From Homalodisca vitripennis (Eukaryota; Arthropoda; Insecta; Hemiptera; Cicadellidae): a stretch of 64,000 nt of DNA. Under the pieces are notes generated by a model. It saw only the letters and a list, made by a program, of their open reading frames with translations. It was not told the origin of the DNA and ran no database searches. The position numbers and the translations under genes were made by a program. The stretch is from positions 21,809,001-21,873,000 of the forward strand of contig NC_060211.1 in the NCBI RefSeq assembly GCF_021130785.1, in the 5' to 3' direction. Positions 47,360-59,300 of the stretch are shown here, piece after piece. Positions within the stretch are counted from its first letter, which is position 1. The number at the start of each line of letters is the position of its first letter.

Positions 47360-50300
47360 CACATTAATTAAATTTGTATAAATGGAAATAGCCGAATTTA
47401 ATTTTAATAAACATTGAATCACAAAAAGTACTTGCACCGCTGGGACTCGAACCCGGATCTCTCACTTGCCGGGTGAAAGTGCTACCATAACACCAAAAAG
47501 CCCTCACACCTGTTTAATTGGTCTTATCTGCCACATATGCGTTTAAATAACCAAACTAACATATGATCGGAAGACCAAATACCTGTCAAATGACTTTTAT
47601 TTACATTAATAAAATTTGTATAAATGGCAATAAGCCGAATTTAATTTTAATAAACGTTGAATCACAAAAACTACTTGCTCCGCAAGGACTACAATTACTA
47701 ACACAATATTTATTTATTTTGCTTTTTGCTAACTCATTAAAAAAAAAGAATTATTGTATATCTCATAAGTCTCAAATCACATGGAATTTTTTACATTATA
47801 TGTATGAAGTAATTATATATATAAAGTAAAAATATTACATAATTTCGGAATCCAATTGCGTTATGTAAGAAAAGTCACTAATATAAAAACCAATAAATGG
47901 ATTGTTTCACAAGGGAGCTGTCAGATTGCTATTGAACACCTAATGGAGCCAGTTTAAATGAAACGTATGTGATTCCAATCAAACACCTCTCCACTCTCTT
48001 GATTAATTGAGCGAACACGGTAAAAACAGTTTAGCAAATTCAGTCTCCACTTCAACACCAAGGATATTGAATTTGTGTAGGCCTATCACAAACATTACAT
48101 ACGTTCTCATAACCAATGATTTTTTATTTACATTTAGAAAAGAGGCAGCTTAAGATAAGCTTACGTCCATATTATGTATGCATTAACAGTACTCAATATT
48201 GTTGTTTATATTTATTTCAGACCTTTATTTATCTTTATAATGCAAAGTGATAACCAAGAGATCTTCATATACTTATAGAATTTTTAAAGTATTAAAAAAG
48301 TTAAGTCAAGTTAATTTAAAGTTAAGTTCTATAACTCAACGTAACGAAGTGCATATAGAATATTTTTTTCATATTCATAAGTGAAAAATGCTTAGTATAA
48401 TATCACTGTATATACGAAGTAATACATTTCATTACTAGGCTCGAAAGTTTAGGCCTGCGGGCGAGATTGCATTTACTCGCAAGGGGTCGAGCGTGGAAAA
48501 TGCTATGGAGGTCCGCAATAGAATTTCGAGAGAATATTGAACGATGCAAAATGACACACGAAAGTTTTTAGAAGTTTATGAGACATTTCAAATTCTAGGA
48601 ATATTCTTCTTCCAACAGAAACGTAGCACTACTTTATAATTCATTTTGATATTAAAATAGCTGTTTAAAATATATGGTCCTATTGGCCAAAGCGCGAATT
48701 TAAATGTGTAATACTGGGAAAGAGATGTTTATATAGAGAAAGAATTATTGACAAAGGGAAATTAATTTTTGGGAAGAGGTAAACGATAATTTTTGCAGAT
48801 ATCGCCTTTAAGAGCACTGTAAAGTAGCCCATTACCATACAGAGTAATGACAAATTATTTTCGATATTCAAAATTTACTATACAGATATCTTTGTGGAAA
48901 TATTTCTCCATAAACCTTTACGAAGCAACGAAGCATGTAATATGAAGAAACGAAAGAATTTCAAAAAAGAAACTACAATTATTGTTCAGAGAAAGGTCGT
49001 TTTTATCATTTACACACTCCCTACATAATAAACCAAAATCGTGGAACATAGAAAGTAATTAAAAGTGAATTAATTTTAAATTACCGAACTATGATACGCT
49101 TTTGTGCCTTTATTTTCAATATTTATACAATGTATGTGCGTCATTGGTATGACAAATTAGTTACTAATATAACGTAGTGTTGAAATAACGGAGCTAATTA
49201 AAGTTTACATGCTTGCATGTGACACATTTCGCTTCGTAGATTTTGAAGTTCAGACAAATTTATTATTATTAATTCTAAAAGCACTGAAATGGAATGGGTC
49301 AAATTGTAAACACTCTTTGGTTACCTACGTGATTTAATACATTTTAAATTACTTTACGTTAAATCTTCAAAATAATAGATGGGTAAGTGTCATAGAATAC
49401 TAGGATGTTAATTAATGATTTATTAAAGATCTTTTTCAAAAATTTTCAATAAATATTAAAATTGTTCAGGTCAGGTGTGATTAAGTTTTTGCTGAAAATA
49501 AAGGCATCACAATTAAAAATTATAAACTTATTAGGTAATTTGATTTTAAATTCATAAAAAGGATTGCTGACAATAAGGCAGCTAAGTATAGAATGTACTG
49601 ATAAAATAATTAATATTACGTGTAGTTTGTTGTCACCACTATTTTTCTGTAAGTAAATTTAAACTTTATCAAATTTTCGATTTTAAAATAAAATTACCAA
49701 CACCAATGAAGAATTACAATTGGCTAAGGGTCAGTGAAGTCTATGACTCAATGGGCTGAAAAATTCAATTTTAATTTATCTAGCTATGTTTTTATTTGTC
49801 TGTCTGTCCGTACGGTATAAAACAAACTGACATTTAATATTTTGAAACTTCATTTCTGTATTGTGTTCGATGATGGTGAATGTCAATCCTTGGGATTTGG
49901 CTGATCGTTAGTGGATTTTTTACTTTTATTTTATGGCAACCACGATGACAACGATAAAATATTAGAACAAATAGATTTTAAACAAACTCGGTACACTTAT
50001 AAGAGATTGTAACACGGAACTTCAAACTAATAAATGTAGCCTAACTATTCAAAACGCAAAACATTATTTTATCGTTTCTGTGTTGTCTGCGGGAAGATGC
50101 AATTTTTTCATCAAGGTAATGTGTTGAATTTATTTTTCAATAATGCGATTTGACATGTCTCGCTTAAAATGAAACATTAAATCTCACAGGAGCCTGTTAC
50201 GCCATCATTCACTCTATTTGTGAATTAATTTACTTCACCGGGAAGGTAAATCAAATTTTAATTATACATGCCTATTTACATGCGTGTAACGTTAAATTAA

Positions 50301-53300
50301 AATTAAATTACTTTTGTTGAAGGTGGGGATATTTTTAGACTCATGAATTGAACATTTAAACTTGAACATATATTTTTATTCCCTTGCAATAAATACGTAG
50401 TGATTATTCTAAACGAAAATAAAAAAAACAATTCTTCAAGTATGATTTCAGCAATTTAACCATTAGTAATATCGATAGTTATTAAATATTATGTCATATC
50501 CGAAGGATTTAATACTGAATGATTTTCTATGTAAACTATCTCACATTAACATTTTATTTGGAGCTGTTATATAACGCCACATATAATAATATTTGTATCT
50601 CTCCACTCCGATTCCAATATTTTAGGTAGTCTGTGACAAAATTAATATTGTATCATTCCTGATGGTTAAATAACAATATATTTCATAATATACGAATATG
50701 GCGCAAAGCTCATAAAATTGTAATAGAAATATAAAGCCGTCATTTAATACCAGTAAATGAATTCCTTTATTTAAAACATTATTGTACTTAATCGAGTTTT
50801 ATGATAAAATATAGTTGCTAATAAATACATACATTTATTAAGAATACATTAAGTTGATATCACATTTACATTGAAGACGGGAATGTGAAGTATTTCTAGG
50901 AATCCTCCTCCATTAGCTTGTGCGATTAGTTATTTTTAACTTTTTAGCATTTTACATTTACTCGCTTTCTCGTATTATCTCTGGAATTTATATTAACTGA
51001 TTTTAATAAAATAAAATAAAACTGAATTATAAGGTGAGTAGGTTTGATATTTGTATACTTTAAAATCTCGTCCACATGGTCACTATCAACACCGTGCGTC
51101 AGAGATTGTATAACGGGTTGTCAACATACGGGGATGTGGTTAGCGCACATGTTTTGGTAGATTAATTGCTTGATTGATTACATAGGCTGATTAGCATGAA
51201 CATGCAACGCGCAACATGCAGAGGTCGACGATCGTGGACCGCAGACCATATTATACTCCAAACAATATATTGGTGTTAAGACAATATTGGAGTTCCTAAT
51301 TCGAGTTTACGGCAACTGGAGCGCTATACTACCTTGGTGTTGGGGCGATTTAAACCTACGATTTCAGGATCAATAAACATAGTTTAATAAAAGAAACTGT
51401 ATCTACCTTTTATATTCATCTAGATTCTTAAACAAAGAAACGTTAAAAATAGTATATTTCGTAAAAAAATTACCCGGTTCTTAGTTATTCAATCACGCTT
51501 TGGGGCGGCTTCTGAACCCTCTATGGAAAAGATTTTGTGCTTCAAAAAGGGCGCTTAGGATTATCTGCAGCCTCAGATGAAGATAAAGGTGTAGAGGATA
51601 TTTTCATCGAGAGGAAATCTGAACTTTGACCTCCCTTTTAGCTAAACCTATTTCAATTTTGTTAATTAATTCTTTTTGTATGCAGTTCCTAGTGAAATTT
51701 GCTCGGTAATTTTAAATGTATTCGATAAATGCATCTAATATATATTAGATGTTGGAAAGCAATAAAATTAAGTAAATAAAATAATTCCTACTATTTTGTG
51801 AAAATGTAAAAATGAATGGCGTAATTTAGAAAAGTAGATTATTGAGAAAAAAAAATTAAATCAAACGAATAAAATTCCAATATTATACTGCTTGTAATAA
51901 ATGTACTAAATAATTAATTATTTTCTGCGAACGGAAATGGTAAACGTAAAAGGAACGTTTACAGTGCATTGTAATTCAATTTCTACTAAAATAAATGTAG
52001 GTTTTTCTTATACACAAAACTGTGAATTCTATGAATATTTGAGCATTTTGTGCATATAGTTTATACTATAGTTACAATAATATTATATGCAGATTATCTG
52101 TTCATATAAAATTTGACCTTAAAAAACATAAAATTTAGTTACAAAATGGTTGTTTTAATAAATTTAATTTCTTGTTTGTTTTGCCTTAAACGTTTAAGTT
52201 TATTATTGAATTGAATAATACTTACATTAATAAATGCGCCTTAACAAACTTTTCATTAAGGGCTTCTGAAAACGCTTCCAAAATAAAACACCATTTAATG
52301 ATTTGAAATTATTTCTTGAATTACAAGTTCAAGCGTTTATTTTAAGCCAAAGGTGCCTTGTACGTTTTTTTAGCGTAGCATCGACCGGTAAGCAAACGCT
52401 CCTGTATTTACAGATTAGGCAGTTAACATCGCCTGTGTGCGTGTTAGTGGTATCCTCCAAAATGTAGGCACCCCGCTAAACAACCACGAGGAATGCACAA
52501 ACGGAAAGCGACCGGTGTCTATTATTATACTACAGTATGCTGCTAATGTGGATGACTCATACTATTACAACTCCTAATTTCTGAAAACTCCCTGGCCGGA
52601 GCCTCCAGGATATCGCATTGTCTGAGAACTACCGGGCAACAGGAACTCCTTATCTTGTGGGAGCTTTCTGCTTGTGAGGTTCTGGCCAATTGGAGCTTCC
52701 GGTCTCTAAATGCTATAAAGCTTGAAAGCTCCCAGCCTTTATGAAAATTATTACCTTATTCAAAGCTGGAAAATAAACTCACCTTAAAGAAACGATACTC
52801 CGTTGCATATCCTTTTGCAAACTTTAATGGATAATTTTGGGTTAACGGCTATAAATATTAATTATGGTTATACTGAAAATGTTTAATGGCCAAAGCTATC
52901 TATTTCAAAGGCTACCGTCTGTTTATAAAATATTTACGTGAATTTCAGGTAATTAATGAGTTTTATTTATTTAGGTTCAGCTAGTTTCTAGGATTTCCGC
53001 ACTTTTACACTGAATATCTTAAGAATTAGCTAAGGTTAAGCATAAATTGATTACTTTGTCACATGACTGTTAAAAATAACTTGTAAACTAATTTAAACCT
53101 GTACAAAATCCATATTATTTTCAAAGATGAATTCAAATTAGGAAGGCTAGTTTAAATATAAATACATAAAAACTTTATTCTAAGATAATACTAAAGTTGT
53201 CGTGTAATTTGGAATTTTTTAATTTTGATTATTGCTTACTTGTCTGAATAATTCACTCTTTGACTTGCGTTTTTGTTTTTAATTTGTTGTTTATGGCTGA

Positions 53301-56300
53301 CCTTATGTTTAAGGAAGATACCTGAGGACGGTGGTAGATTGAAGTCTTGAAAAACGTAGTGTTTTTATAATATATAGACGGTGGAAAATGACCAAAATGC
53401 TCTTATCCTTTCATACGAATTATAATTATTAAATTTTCTATAAAATATAACAAATGTGTGAAAACTAGGAACAATAAGATAGCATACATCAAGAATAAGT
53501 AATTTACAATGTTTTCCTGTAAAAAGTAATTGATGCCAAACTGTTATATACAAACTGAGCTGGTTCATTCTAGAATAATTATACAGTAAATCATATTTGA
53601 AAATACAATAGTTTTCATACAAAATAAGAAAACGATTTATATCAATACATATGGTTACTGCACATTATTTGTTATTTTAGATATTTTTGTTTCATATAAT
53701 TTCGTATAAAAGTAAAATGTGGAATATAATTTTGTTAAGTATAAAACAATGTAAACCACAAATGTTTTTAAATACAATATTTTTCGTATTTAACATAATT
53801 TAGATTTATTAATTTGTAAATAATTTACCTGAAATGTAAACACGTTGAACTACACATTTTCCGTAAAACAGAAAATATCGATAGCTAAATTTAGTTTTAA
53901 ATTAGCATTGATAAATAAAATGAAATATGTGTTGTAAATGTTATAAAATTTATATTTTATCCCACCAAATATTTTTACAGGTTGGAGTTGAACACAAGCG
54001 AAAGGAGCGACGAACGCGAGGTACGAAGCAGGCACATAATCCGGGATGATCCCTTGGCCACAACGTGCGTATTTTCCCACAGTTACATTCGTGTATGCAT
54101 ATTACATGTTTCTCTTAAGCTGTAGCATTTAGATTCCATACACTGTAGAATGTTTTACTCGCATATTAAGCATATATATTTGTTTGTTAATGCAAATATA
54201 TAAAAGAATCCTTGTCTGACATTAAATTCAAGTTTAAAGGTTTGTCACTTGAAATTGATGTTATCTATCTCAGACGGTTCACATCCACATAAATTGTAAT
54301 TTAAACTAATAAGTAAATAGTGATGAAAATTATTTGAAAACTTAAATTGATCATTTGACGTGTACTAGCATTTGAAAGTTTTGAGGTTCTAACATGGGAC
54401 CCTGTGTTTTTGGAATACCCTGTATTTTTACACAGTTAAAATTAAAAAAAATTAGGTTTGATTTAGAACAGAATCCGTTTAATCTAAATACCAGCAGTTA
54501 GCCGTTTCGCCGTTAGACATTTGAGACGGGTGGTCTGAAACGCCTTGTATTCAGCTGTTTATATTGCTGGGCTTAGTTGTGTATGCATATGGAATTTATT
54601 TGCGATCAACGATATTGTTTTAGTTCATGATATCATTGTACCTGCGTAATAAAACACGAATAATAGAACTGGAGTCACTCCAACATTTTTCGGAATTCCG
54701 TTGCATATAATATTAGTTAGCAATTCGTTAACCTTTTGCCTACCGCCGTGAGCACAATTTGCAAGTAAGACTGGATTGGCTATGTCCAGGAAGATAGGGG
54801 TTTTTTTAGTATTACTTCAAGAGGAAAGTGAGTATGCTCTAAATGTTTGTATACAGTCCCCTCTATTATTGGATTTTGATACTTACACTAAGTAACAGAA
54901 AAACCCAATTCATGGGTTCATTTTAGGATAAATCCCATGTTTAGGTTTATCATCAAGCGAAAATAAATCAAAATACTCTTACCAAATTTAAGATTTAATA
55001 GCATCAACTCCTATTGTAGCATTTCTTCTAATGGTTAGACTATATTATGTTTGGATTGTGTCAATGGCAAGACCTGTAAGCCGGCATTTGCCGCTATTGT
55101 TTATATTGTCGTTTATTTTGTTGTGCTTTATTTCTTTATTTTAGTTTGCAACATTTTGTGGCATTCAATAGACTAGGGATTATTGATCAGCTAATATTCA
55201 GTGTCACTGAAATTAATAGTTCAACTGAAACTTGTGTATTAGAATTAATAAATTAGTAATACTAATTGCACGAGAAGCCCAATTTGGAGACTGCGGCATT
55301 GAAGACTGTCTCATTATTGCAGGCTCTTATAAGTTATTGTTTTTAAAAATCAAAGTAATTATCAACCTTGATTTTTAACTGCACTCTATTAACTATTTTA
55401 TTTTATTTATTTTTTTTTTAAAGGAGAGGCCGATCCCCTTTTAAGCCTTATTCTGTCCGCCCTCATGGGCCACTGGCCTGTGCGAAGATCTTATCAAACA
55501 GAATAAGGGGGAGAGTCGATACAGTACAAGGTTGATGATACTGATAAAAAGTGCAATGGTCACTGACAGGATTTGAACCTGCGTTATCTCTAACTCAGAC
55601 CCAAAGTCCAACGACTTAGACCGCTCGGCCATCGGCACTCCCAAATGTACTCTATTAACTATCAAAATCCGAAAACCCATAAAAATTCAACGTTGAAGTA
55701 GATCTCTTTAACCTTTGTCAAGCCAATGTTAGATTAACAATCACTTAACGAAGACAGAAATAGTATACCAGGACCAGGCATTATTATTAAGCAACCCAAA
55801 CAACATTCATGCCTAGATGTAGCCAGGACCACATTCAAGTGAAAATCAATTCACCCTAAGCCAATCCTGTTACAAGCAATCTTTCTGTACCTCAAGATTG
55901 AGTGAATAACATGTTATAACATGTACTGGGTGTATGCTTCAGGGAGTGTGATGCTCTACCGCATGTGGTAATAGCAAGTTTTGGTTCTGACTCAATATTG
56001 AGTCAAGAACATGTTACAACATGTACTTGATGTGTACTTCAGGGAGTATGATGCTCTACTACACGTGGTGAAAGCTAGTCTGGGTTCTGGTTCAAGACTG
56101 AGTCAGCAACATTGTTACAACATTTACTTTGTGTGCTTCAGGGAGTGTGATGCTCTACTACACGTCGTGAAAGCTAGTCTGGGTTCTGGCTCAAGACTGA
56201 GTCATCAACATTGTTACAACATGTACAGTACTTTTTGTGCTTCAGGGAGTGTGATGCTCTACTACACGTCGTGAAAGCTAGTCTGGGTTCTGGCTCAAGA

Positions 56301-59300
56301 CTGAGTCAGCAACATTGTTACAACATTTACTTTGTGTGCTTCAGGGAGTGTGATGCTCTACTACACGTGGTGAAAGCCAGTCTGGGTTCTGGCTCAAGAC
56401 TGAGTCAGCAACATTGTTACAACATGTACAGTACTTTTTGTGCTTCAGGGAGTGTGATGCTCTACTGCACGTAGTGAAAGCTAGTCTGGGTTCTGGCTCA
56501 AGACTGAGTCAGCAACATTGTTACAACATGTACAGTACTTTTTGTGCTTCAGGGAGTGTGATGCTCTACTACACGTCGTGAAAGCTAGTCTGGGTTCTGG
56601 CTCAAGACTGAGTCAGCAACATTGTTACAACATGTACAGTACTTTTTGTGCTTCAGGGAGTGTGATGCTCTACTACACGTCGTGAAAGCTAGTCTGGGTT
56701 CTGGCTCAAGACTGATTCAGCAACATTGTTACAACATGTACAGTACTTTTTGTGCTTCAGGGAGTGTGATGCTCTACTGCACGTCGTGAAAGCTAGTCTG
56801 GGTTCTGGCTCAAGACTGAGTTAGCAACATTGTTACAACATTTACTTTGTGTGCTTCAGGGAGTGTGATGCTCTACTACACGTGGTGAAAGCCAGTCTGG
56901 GTTCTGGCTCAAGACTGAGTCAGCAACATTGTTACAACATGTACAGTACTTTTTGTGCTTCAGGGAGTGTGATGCTCTACTACACGTGGTGAAAGCTAGT
57001 CTGGGTTCTGGCTCAAGACTGAGTCAGCAACATTGTTACAACATTTACTTTGTGTGCTTCAGGGAGTGTGATGCTCTACTACACGTCGTGAAAGCTAGTC
57101 TGGGTTCTGGCTCAAGACTGAGTCAGCAACATTGTTACAACATGTACAGTACTTTTTGTGCTTCAGGGAGTGTGATGCTCTACTACACGTCGTGAAAGCT
57201 AGTCTGGGTTCTGGCTCAAGACTGAGTCAGCAACATTGTTACAACATGTACAGTACTTTTTGTGCTTCAGGGAGTGTGATGCTCTACTACACGTGGTGAA
57301 AGCCAGTCTGGGTTCTGGCTCAAGACTGAGTCAGCAACATTGTTACAACATGTACAGTACTTTTTGTGCTTCAGGGAGTGTGATGCTCTACTGCACGTAG
57401 TGAAAGCTAGTCTGGGTTCTGGCTCAAGACTGAGTCAGCAACATTGTTACAACATGTACAGTACTTTTTGTGCTTCAGGGAGTGTGATGCTCTACTACAC
57501 GTCGTGAAAGCTAGTCTGGGTTCTGGCTCAAGACTGAGTCAGCAACATTGTTACAACATGTACAGTACTTTTTGTGCTTCAGGGAGTGTGATGCTCTACT
57601 GCACGTCGTGAAAGCTAGTCTGGGTTCTGGCTCAAGACTGAGTTAGCAACATTGTTACAACATTTACTTTGTGTGCTTCAGGGAGTGTGATGCTCTACCG
57701 CATGTGGTAATAGCAAGTTATGGTTCTGACTCAAGATTGAGTGAAGAACATGTTACAACATGTACTTGGTGTGTGTGCTTCAGGGAGTGTGATGCTTTAC
57801 TTCACGTGGTGAAAGCCAGTCTGGGTTCTGGAATCCTCGCCATGCCAGACGCCTTCAAGAACTGCGGCCTCCTCCTCGGCCTCTTCGGCACCGTCGTTGT
57901 CGCTCTTCTCTGTACACACGGCACGTACATACTCGTAAGTACTTCAGCTTATGTTTGATCGAAAAGTAACATATTTTAAGTTGACATTTGTTTGACTCGT
58001 ATTTATAAGGTAGTAGTAATCCGCACCACACGTTCTGTATGGATAATTTAATGTCAATTCTTATTTATTTATTACGAGATTTACTTGTTGGTAACATAGT
58101 TAACCATAAAAGTATTTTGCAAATATTATAATTCATTATAGATACCCTAGGCTCGATGATTACCAAAAATAAATGTACGTTTTTTATCCTACCATCAAGC
58201 CAATCCAAGTCCATGTGTTCCTACGGTGACTTGATTCTAATGTTAACCTTCTTTGCCGGACCTTAGTAGCAGTGGCGGTGGACGGCTTTGTCATAAAATT
58301 AAAATTCTCAACACAACACACACACAAATAAATAAACAAATATCATTAGCATAAATTAGCACAAAATGCAATCACGCACGGAGTTACATTTAGAAGGTTG
58401 CAGTGCGACAACGCTGGTGAACGACTGGAATTACGCAACACTGTTGCTGGTTCTGTCCTGCTTGCGGTGTTATTGTTCTGACTGACTGAGGACTGTCCTT
58501 TCTACTGATAACAATGCAGACTATGATAATATATTTATACTGGAATTTTTAAATTAACATGGTAATATTTTCATCACTCCTAAAAGCTGCATAAATTTAC
58601 TCTTCCAATGTTGATAATAAACCGCCCTTATTACAAAGATGGGTAACTTTCAGGCCATTTTATACCTCTTTCATGTTGTAATTTTCATCCAACAGATGTT
58701 GGACTATAGTAGACTTTCCTTACTTAATTGTATTACTATATAATTTAATTAGGAGAGTGTTCCTGGTATCTTTGTTTGAATGAACGACCAGTTTGTCCTA
58801 TGTAGATTAAAAAAAAATAAGCACTCGAAAAACATTGCTGTATCAAATTTAACAACTCTGTCAACAACACTAGTGCTAAAAGTTAAAGAAGCATGTCATA
58901 AATATGGCCTTTAAAATAAATCAGAAATAAAACAATAAAATGAAAACTAATAATCGGTCTTGGGACATACTGGACAAGACTAGAACATATAAACTGAAAT
59001 GCAATGACTGTTACTAAAATTACATATGACAAACCTGTGTTAGAAGAAATGGTAACTTTAATATGATTGAACGTAAATAGTTACTAATCATAACCTTTTT
59101 TACAGGTAAAATGCTCCCAAGAGTTATGTTACATACACCATAAGTCGTCCCTCGGATACATGGAGACTATTGAGTCAGCCTTCCAGAATTGCCGTCTACG
59201 CAAGTACTCAGTCTGTGCTAGGTAGGCTAATTCATTATCTTTTGTAAAAACCATAAAAATAATCTTCCCTCTCATCATTGTGTATTGTAAAACAATATAT

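Larger units (their letters stand above)
43820..53980. other. PAT-3 intron 1 (10.2 kb)
   Basis: Longest intron in the window. It holds the unidentified coding-like interval at 45890, a TA tract, two SINE-like copies at 47365-47690 and a fragment of the GTCTGTC family at about 49785. GC-richer patches at 51070-51360, 52370-52540 and 52580-52740 are unexplained. Nothing else is supportable. Confidence 0.6.

Noticed and set aside
53322..53360. Another CTGANGA..GAAA hammerhead-like core (CTGAGGA at 53322)
   Set aside because: The intervening 20 nt do not form a clear hairpin and the outer arms are missing; at best a degraded relative.
56011..57195. Three open frames of 87-88 codons repeating ECDALLHVVKASLGSG
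   Set aside because: They read through duplicated intron and exon pieces of PAT-3 and are not separate genes.
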